Source: Olsenella_L kribbiana (GTDB lineage Bacteria; Actinomycetota; Coriobacteriia; Coriobacteriales; Atopobiaceae). Taken from it: a stretch of 19,199 nucleotides of DNA. The stretch spans positions 1-19,199 of the forward strand of contig NZ_JAZGJP010000028.1 in assembly GCF_036408795.1 (NCBI RefSeq), read 5' to 3'. The notes under the pieces are model-generated. The model did no database searches and had not been told where the DNA came from. It saw only the letters and a program-made list of their open reading frames with translations. The position numbers and the translations under genes are program-made. Each line of letters starts with the position of its first letter. Position 1 is the stretch's first letter. Of the stretch, positions 14,682-19,199 are shown piece by piece.

Positions 14682-15304
14682 GGATTATCGTCGTGGATGA
14701 TGACAGAATCGTCGTGAGGTCGCTCGCAACGATTCTGGGTGCAGAACCCGATATCGACGTCGTCGGCACCGGCACGAGCGGGGAAGAGGCAGTATCCCTC
14801 TTCTCTCAGCTCCATCCAGACATTGCCCTCCTCGATATCCAGATGCCGGGAAAGGATGGGCTCTTTGCAGCAGAGCGGATGCTCGAAGAAGATTCTTCTG
14901 CGCGGATCGTCTTCCTCACGACGTTTTCGGACGACGACTATATCGTGCAGGCCTTGAAGCTCGGTGCCCGTGGCTACCTTATCAAGCAGGATGTGGCTAC
15001 GATTGCTCCCGCCCTGCGCTCCGTGATGGCAGGGCAGAGCGTGCTCGAGGGGGAGGTGCTGGCGCGTGCTGCCTCGCTTTCGGAGAAGCAGGCACCGTCA
15101 GAGCACGATCTTTCTGCCTTTTCCTGCCTTACAGACAGGGAGCGCGAAGTGGTTGCAGGCATCGCAGACGGCCTGAGCAACGCAGAGATTGCCGCCGCGC
15201 TCTGCATGAGCGAAGGTACCGTGCGCAACCACATCTCGTCGATTCTGGCAAAGCTGGGGCTCAGGAGCCGGACGCAGATAGCGGTCTTCTACTACCGCCA
15301 CTGA
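14678..15304 (+). CDS. NarL/LuxR-family response regulator
   Basis: The 208-residue regulator has a receiver domain with acidic residues D7-D9, the phosphoacceptor Asp53 (LLDIQMPG), Thr81/82 and Lys103. A linker (about 120-140) leads to a LuxR-type helix-turn-helix, LTDREREVVAGIADGLSNAEIAAALCMSEGTVRNHISSILAKLG. All functional residues are intact. The start codon overlaps the kinase stop (ATGA), so the pair is translationally coupled. NarL-type regulators bind short inverted repeats as dimers; the two TGAC-N4-GTCA repeats in front of the kinase and exporter genes are the likely targets, giving autoregulation and control of the exporter. No terminator is obvious before the next gene. Confidence 0.94.
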   Translation: MRIIVVDDDRIVVRSLATILGAEPDIDVVGTGTSGEEAVSLFSQLHPDIALLDIQMPGKDGLFAAERMLEEDSSARIVFLTTFSDDDYIVQALKLGARGYLIKQDVATIAPALRSVMAGQSVLEGEVLARAASLSEKQAPSEHDLSAFSCLTDREREVVAGIADGLSNAEIAAALCMSEGTVRNHISSILAKLGLRSRTQIAVFYYRH

Positions 15305-15374
15305 GGGCCGGAATTCATTCCTGCCGTGGCAGTCGGGTATCGTAGGAAGAGATATCTTCTGCGATAGGAGTGCC

Positions 15375-16436
15375 ATGCCTCTTTCGATTGTCCGCCAGGA
15401 CATCACCCATATGAAGGTCGATGCAATCGTCAATGCTGCCAATGAGCGCCTCATCATGGGTGGCGGTGTCTGTGGTGCCATCTTCCGTGCAGCCGGTGAA
15501 GAGCAGATGAAGGCTGCCTGTGCAAAGATCGGCCATGTTGCATGTGGCAGTGCTGTCGCGACACCGGGCTTTGCGCTCCAGGCGCGCTGGGTCATCCATA
15601 CGGCAGGGTCCCGGTGGGATGCAATGCCGGGCCCGGGCTCACGGAAGCGGCAGCTTCTTTCGGGCTGCTACATGAGCTCGCTCGATCTGGCAGGGAAGCT
15701 CGGTGCCACCTCGATCGCCTTCCCGCTGATCTCGTCTGGCATCTTCGGCTGCCCGAAGAGCCTTGCCCTCGAGATTGCCACAGAGGCTATCCGCAGCTGG
15801 CTCACAGAAGAGGCCAAAGCCAAGCCGGATGCTCCCGATATGGATGTCTATCTCTGCGTCTTCGGCCATGACGCGACGAAGGCAGCGCGGAAGCTTGACC
15901 GCGACCTCGAGGAATACATCGGCGAGACCTATGTCGACGAAGTAATGCAGAAGGACAGGCGCAGCCGCAGGCGCGAGCTCGAGCTCCTCGACGAAGGCAC
16001 CTCCTTTGGAGGGGCGCCGCTCTCTGCCTCGGCGCCCATGCCAAGCGCTCACGAGGCAACTCCTGAAGACGAGCTCGACGATCTTCTCCGCAATCTCGAC
16101 GCCTCGTTTCCAGAGACCCTGCTCTCCATGATCGAAGCGAGGGGCATGACGGATGCTGAGGTCTATAACCGTGCGAATCTCACGAGGCAGTACTTCAGCA
16201 AGCTCCGGTCGGGCAAGATCCATCCCAGCAAGCGGGTCGTGCTTGCGCTTGCCGTAGCGCTCGGGCTCGATCTCGATCAGACAGAGCTCCTTTTGGGACG
16301 TGCCGGCTACTCGCTTGCGCACAACAGCAAGTTCGATGTGATCGTCGAGTTCTATATCGGGCATGGCATCTGCGAGGTCGACGAGATCAACTATGCGCTC
16401 TTCAAGCATGACCAGCAGCTCTTGGGTGTCGCCTGA
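15375..16436 (+). CDS. macro-domain protein with C-terminal helix-turn-helix domain
   Basis: The start has AGGAG five bases upstream. The 353-residue product has an N-terminal macro domain (1-185). It shows the ADP-ribose-binding motifs DAIVNAANERLIMGGGVCGAIFRAAG (16-41) and FPLISSGIFGCP (116-127), as in O-acetyl-ADP-ribose/ADP-ribosyl hydrolases. A charged, probably flexible linker (190-240) follows. The C-terminal domain (about 245-353) begins with a helix-turn-helix-like LLSMIEARGMTDAEVYNRANLTRQYFSKLRSGKIHPSKRVVLALAVALGL and adds a conserved-looking DVIVEFYIGHGICEVDEINYALFKHDQQLLG. This architecture suggests an ADP-ribose-responsive regulator or a hydrolase tethered to nucleic acid. The next gene encodes a vWA protein. 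No ADP-ribosyltransferase is visible nearby. Domain calls are firm; function is inferred. Confidence 0.9.
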   Translation: MPLSIVRQDITHMKVDAIVNAANERLIMGGGVCGAIFRAAGEEQMKAACAKIGHVACGSAVATPGFALQARWVIHTAGSRWDAMPGPGSRKRQLLSGCYMSSLDLAGKLGATSIAFPLISSGIFGCPKSLALEIATEAIRSWLTEEAKAKPDAPDMDVYLCVFGHDATKAARKLDRDLEEYIGETYVDEVMQKDRRSRRRELELLDEGTSFGGAPLSASAPMPSAHEATPEDELDDLLRNLDASFPETLLSMIEARGMTDAEVYNRANLTRQYFSKLRSGKIHPSKRVVLALAVALGLDLDQTELLLGRAGYSLAHNSKFDVIVEFYIGHGICEVDEINYALFKHDQQLLGVA

Positions 16437-16494
16437 AGCCCTCTTCCTGGATGTCGCCTCGGAGGCTACCTGCAGAGAGGCTCCCTCTCCTAGA

Positions 16495-16531
16495 CTCGTG
16501 GCATCACGAGGTCAGGGTGGCCAAGGCCACC
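16495..16531. promoter_or_regulatory. two adjacent inverted repeats upstream of the vWA gene
   Basis: CTCGTG-GCAT-CACGAG (16495-16510) is followed five bases later by GGTGGCC-AA-GGCCACC (16516-16531), which ends just before the GAGAGGAG ribosome binding site. A TAGACT that could be a -10 overlaps the first repeat. These may be operator sites or RNA hairpins controlling the vWA gene separately from the macro gene. Confidence 0.35.
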
Positions 16532-16545
16532 AGAGAGGAGCAGAT

Positions 16546-17259
16546 ATGTCTCAGCATGCAGACTTCCAGAAGAGGAACGGGTCCGGCACACATGATGTCC
16601 TGAAGCTTCATGGGAAGGTGCAGCAAGGGCTCACGGAGCTTGCCTTTGTCGTCGACGAGTCGGGCTCCATGTACGATCTGGCGAAGGATACGGTTGGCGG
16701 CTTCAACTCCATGCTCAGGAAGAACCGGGAGGCGGATGGCAAGGCGAACGTCTCTGCCGTGTTCTTCAGCGATGGCACGCGTGTCGCGCTTGACCGTGTA
16801 CCCATCGAGCACGTGCGTCCGCTGAATAGGTGTGACTACGAGCCAGGCGGCTCCACGGCACTGCTCGATGCGCTCGGTGGCGCCATCTCCCATACGGCAA
16901 AGGTCCAGAGCTATCAGCCAGAGGGCTTTCGCGCTGAGCATGTCGTCTTTGTCGTAATCACCGATGGCTACGAGAATGCAAGCCACCGCTATACCTATGC
17001 ACGCGTGAAGCGGATGATCGAGGGCTATCAGCGCCAGGGATGGGAGTTCGTATTCCTCGGCGCAAACATCGATGCCGCCGCAGAGGCAGACCGTCTCGGC
17101 ATCGCTTCGGACCATGCAGCGCAGTATGTTGCAGATGGCGCCGGTGTGGACCTTGCCTATCAGGCGATGGCAGAAGCGACGGTTGCCATGCGTGCTTGCG
17201 GCTGCATGCCAGAAGGCTGGAACGAGCGTGTGAATGCCGATGCAAGGAAGCGCGTCTAG
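16546..17259 (+). CDS. von Willebrand factor A (vWA) domain protein
   Basis: The start at 16546 follows GAGAGGAG by five bases; the frame is open further upstream but overlaps the macro gene and lacks protein character there. The 237-residue, soluble protein is essentially one vWA domain with a complete metal-ion-dependent adhesion site: D37-E-S39-G-S41 (FVVDESGSM), Thr104 (GGSTALLDALG) and Asp140 (VITDGYEN). The DTVGGFNSML and YTYARVKRMIEGYQRQGWEFVFLGANIDA segments recall the TerF/TerY-like vWA group found in stress-response clusters. No signal peptide is seen, so it should be cytoplasmic and work as a metal-dependent protein-interaction module. It follows the macro-HTH gene by 109 bases and is probably functionally linked to it; the partner protein is unknown. 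Confidence 0.9.
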   Translation: MSQHADFQKRNGSGTHDVLKLHGKVQQGLTELAFVVDESGSMYDLAKDTVGGFNSMLRKNREADGKANVSAVFFSDGTRVALDRVPIEHVRPLNRCDYEPGGSTALLDALGGAISHTAKVQSYQPEGFRAEHVVFVVITDGYENASHRYTYARVKRMIEGYQRQGWEFVFLGANIDAAAEADRLGIASDHAAQYVADGAGVDLAYQAMAEATVAMRACGCMPEGWNERVNADARKRV

Positions 17260-17628
17260 AGCCCCGGAAGCCAGCATTCCAGAAGGGACATTCCCGCCGC
17301 CGGATCTGGCGCTGGGGTGCTCTGCTGAACGCATGGTGCATAGCTATCAAGTGTCTTACGCTATGACCAGCAATCTCATCCCGTCCTCGAAGCTGCAGAC
17401 TATGGGCGGAAAGCCCTGAATGCTGGATACAGCATGCTGCGCAGAAGACAGAGATTAGATACGTCTCCGTATACGTGAAACGTATAGCGACCTGCAGAAT
17501 CAGCAGGCGGGATCCTGTCCCCTTGCCCTTGCACTGAAATCGTCAGGAAGAGGATCCCTGCATCCCCGAAGAGGCGCGGCGAGGATGCCGGAGGGGACTT
17601 CGGCTCCGGGACCAGGAAGGGCACAAAG
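17260..17628. other. 369-base intergenic region upstream of the fusion gene
   Basis: Apart from the ATACGT repeats at 17459-17486 I see no gene here. Short frames lack motifs and ribosome binding sites. No convincing terminator for the vWA gene was found. The last 60 bases are GC-rich and could fold as a leader. Confidence 0.5.
17459..17486. promoter_or_regulatory. ATACGT repeat operator
   Basis: Two overlapping inverted repeats occur: ATACG-TCTC-CGTAT (17459-17472) and TATACGT-GAA-ACGTATA (17470-17486). They create ATACGT half-sites at 17459 and 17471 and the reverse ACGTAT at 17480. The element is AT-rich against a GC-rich background and lies about 145 bases before the fusion gene start. 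This suggests a cooperative repressor or activator site; the regulator is not in the window. Confidence 0.5.
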
Positions 17629-18981
17629 ATGGAGAGGCGGGTACTGGGAAAGAGTGGCATCGAGGTATCGCCTCTGGGCATGGGCTGCATGGGACTCACG
17701 CACGCAAGCGGAGACCTGATGCCGGATGCCGAGGCTGAGCGTGTCGTGCGCGAAGCCTATGAGATGGGCTATACGTTCTTCGATACGGCCGAGTGCTATG
17801 TCGGGATGCGTCCCGATGGCACGAAGGCCCACAACGAGGATGTCGTGGGAGCAGCGCTTGCGCCGGTCCGTGACAGCGTGGTCATCGCCTCGAAGTTCGG
17901 CGTCCAGCATGCTGCCGACCGCACGCCTGTAATGGATTCTTCGCCTGCGTCCATCAGGAAGTCTGCTGAGGGAAGCATCAGGCGCCTTCAGGCCGACCAT
18001 ATCGATCTCTGCTGCCAGCACCGCATCGATCCCAAGGTCGAGCCTGAGGCGGTCGCTTCCACCATGGCCGATCTCATGAAGGAAGGCAAGATCCGTGACT
18101 GGGGCATCTCGGAGGCAAACGAAGAGTATCTGTGCCACGCCGATGCGGTCTGCCCGGTTGCTGCTGTCGAGAACCGCCACTCGATCATGGCAGGATGGCA
18201 TGAGCCGCTCTTCCCGGTGCTCGAGGAGCTCGGTGTGGCGGTTGTCGCCTTCTCGCTGTTGGCAAACGGATTCCTGACAGGCGCCTATCCGTCAAAGACC
18301 AAGTTCGAAGGTGCACAGGACTACCGTCTCGGCATGCCCCAGTACACCGAGGAAGGCGAGAGGCGTGCACGTCCGCTGATCGAGCTCATCACCCAGCTCG
18401 CCGAGAAGCATCATGCAGCCGATGTCCAGATATCGCTTGCCTGGATGCTCTGCAAGAAGCCCTGGATCGTGCCGATTCCGGGCAGCCGCAAGCCGGAGCG
18501 CCTGCGCCAGTTCAACGGAACGGACAATCCGGAAGAGCAGCACAAGATTGCAGAGGAGCTCCTGGGAGATATGGGAGCACGTGCTGTCCTTATGGCTCCC
18601 TTCCGCTGTACATACGGCGTGCACATCAGCCTCGGCGACGATGTCCTCGTGAACATGAACCGCACATTCCTCGATTCGAATCTCATAACGATAGGGGACC
18701 GCACCCTCATCGCTCCTGATGCGAAGACCTGCTGCGGCGAGCACAATATGGACGCGTCGAAGCGTTTCGGGACGAGGGCGGATGGGACGAGGTATCTGAT
18801 AACGACGACCCGTCCGGTCACGATAGGCAAGGACTGCTGTATCGGCGGCAATGCGACGGTCCTTCCAGGCGTGACGATCGGCGACAACGCCGTCGTCGCA
18901 GCGGGGGCTGTCGTCACAAAGGACCTCCCAAGCAATACCGTCTGCGGCGGCGTGCCGGCCCGGGTGCTGAGGGAGCTGTAG
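17629..18981 (+). CDS. aldo/keto reductase fused to a maltose/galactoside-type O-acetyltransferase
   Basis: The start has AGGAAGGG eight bases upstream. Residues 1-292 are an aldo/keto reductase: LGKSGIEVSPLGMGCMGL at the start and the full catalytic tetrad Asp52 and Tyr57 (FDTAECY), Lys89 (ASKFG) and His131 (CCQHRID). The family's PIPGSRKPERLR segment lies at 282-293. It then changes, without a linker, into a left-handed beta-helix acetyltransferase (about 294-450): FNGTDNPEEQHKIAEELLG, APFRCTYGVHISLGDDVLVN, the catalytic-type His372 in GEHNMD, and hexapeptide repeats TIGKDCCIGGNATVLPGVTIGDNAVVAAGAVVTKDLP. The reductase lacks its usual last 30-40 residues and the acetyltransferase its first 30-40. 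This points to an in-frame deletion joining two neighbouring genes rather than an evolved bifunctional enzyme. Either half may still fold; activity is uncertain. Confidence 0.88.
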   Translation: MERRVLGKSGIEVSPLGMGCMGLTHASGDLMPDAEAERVVREAYEMGYTFFDTAECYVGMRPDGTKAHNEDVVGAALAPVRDSVVIASKFGVQHAADRTPVMDSSPASIRKSAEGSIRRLQADHIDLCCQHRIDPKVEPEAVASTMADLMKEGKIRDWGISEANEEYLCHADAVCPVAAVENRHSIMAGWHEPLFPVLEELGVAVVAFSLLANGFLTGAYPSKTKFEGAQDYRLGMPQYTEEGERRARPLIELITQLAEKHHAADVQISLAWMLCKKPWIVPIPGSRKPERLRQFNGTDNPEEQHKIAEELLGDMGARAVLMAPFRCTYGVHISLGDDVLVNMNRTFLDSNLITIGDRTLIAPDAKTCCGEHNMDASKRFGTRADGTRYLITTTRPVTIGKDCCIGGNATVLPGVTIGDNAVVAAGAVVTKDLPSNTVCGGVPARVLREL

Positions 18982-19024
18982 AGTCGAAACTATAGGCTGT
19001 GCCAAGCGAGATGGAGGAGACGCA

Positions 19025-19156
19025 ATGGCTATCACGGTCAATCTGAGGTATACGGGAAAAGACGGCAGCGCAAAGAAGTGGCTCTTCGGTGGTTTCTGTG
19101 GGAGAGATTCCGGCATAGGCCCAGCTCAGCGGGCGAAAACAACGATCTGGAACTGA
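19025..19156 (+). pseudogene. N-terminal remnant of an antibiotic-biosynthesis-monooxygenase-type protein (43 codons)
   Basis: The start has a good GGAGGAG five bases upstream and lies 43 bases after the fusion gene. The product begins MAITVNLRYTGKDGSAKKW, which I recognise as the start of small (about 95-residue) dimeric alpha-beta-barrel monooxygenases of the YgiN/ABM type. It then diverges into LFGGFCGRDSGIGPAQRAKT and ends after 43 residues, directly at a terminator stem. The rest of the domain, including the heme/quinol-binding core, is missing, so this is probably a deletion remnant. A short genuine peptide is possible but less likely. Confidence 0.5.
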
Positions 19157-19180
19157 AACGGCCCCGGGAGGGGCCGTTTC
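19155..19180 (+). terminator. strong terminator hairpin
   Basis: GAAACGGCCCC/GGGGCCGTTTC is a perfect 11-bp stem with a GGGA tetraloop that overlaps the stop codon of the small ORF. The A-stretch on the left and T-stretch on the right suggest it can work in both directions. Confidence 0.8.
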
Positions 19181-19199
19181 CGCGTCATCCGCCTATGAT

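Noticed and set aside
15375..16436. DarG antitoxin of a DarTG system
   Set aside because: No DarT-like ADP-ribosyltransferase frame is adjacent on either side, and the C-terminal domain looks like a helix-turn-helix unit rather than the DarG C-terminal region.
1..19199. CRISPR arrays, tRNA and rRNA genes
   Set aside because: No regularly spaced repeats, cloverleaf-forming segments or rRNA signatures were seen on reading both strands.

Overview
The window looks like a chromosomal segment of a high-GC anaerobe, most likely a Coriobacteriia-type actinobacterium (Olsenella/Atopobiaceae-like). This is an inference from GC-rich codon use, a complete AsrABC sulfite reductase operon, NarL-type signalling genes and the general look of the proteins; there is no rRNA or other marker gene to prove it.

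Layout. Bases 2-445 hold the 3' end of a tnpB gene (IS200/IS605-type element) that has landed in a histidine phosphatase gene, of which only the 5' part survives (about 450-601, minus strand). A secreted, low-complexity beta-helix-like surface protein follows (845-2596). Convergent to it is a threonine-aldolase/beta-eliminating-lyase gene (minus strand, about 2639-3688) with no credible start or stop. It abuts a LysR-family regulator (plus strand, about 3755-4276) that has lost its first half; together they look like a divergent regulator/target pair damaged by a deletion across their shared promoter region. Next is the asrABC operon (4536-7402), with a plausible promoter, a structured leader and a strong terminator. 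A multi-pass membrane protein (7954-8832) follows, then about 1.2 kb of apparently decayed DNA.

The second half holds a divergent cluster. On the minus strand (10114-13421) is a three-gene ABC-2 exporter (ATPase plus two permeases). On the plus strand (13581-15304) is a histidine kinase/NarL-type response regulator pair. Between them lie two TGAC-N4-GTCA inverted repeats, one of them inside a perfect 20-bp palindrome. The layout resembles the Bacillus LnrJK-LnrLMN lipopeptide/polyene resistance modules. Then comes a macro-domain protein with its own C-terminal helix-turn-helix domain (15375-16436), followed by a von Willebrand A protein with a full MIDAS motif (16546-17259). This is a candidate ADP-ribose-linked stress module with no obvious textbook counterpart.

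The right end carries an ATACGT-repeat operator and an unusual in-frame fusion of an aldo/keto reductase with a maltose/galactoside-type O-acetyltransferase (17629-18981). A 43-codon remnant of an antibiotic-biosynthesis-monooxygenase-type gene (19025-19156) and a strong terminator follow.

A theme of the window is gene remnants and junctions: an interrupted phosphatase, a half LysR, an open-ended aldolase, a frameshifted ORF, an AKR-acetyltransferase chimera and a truncated monooxygenase. The intact functional units are asrABC, the two-component/ABC exporter cluster and the macro/vWA pair.
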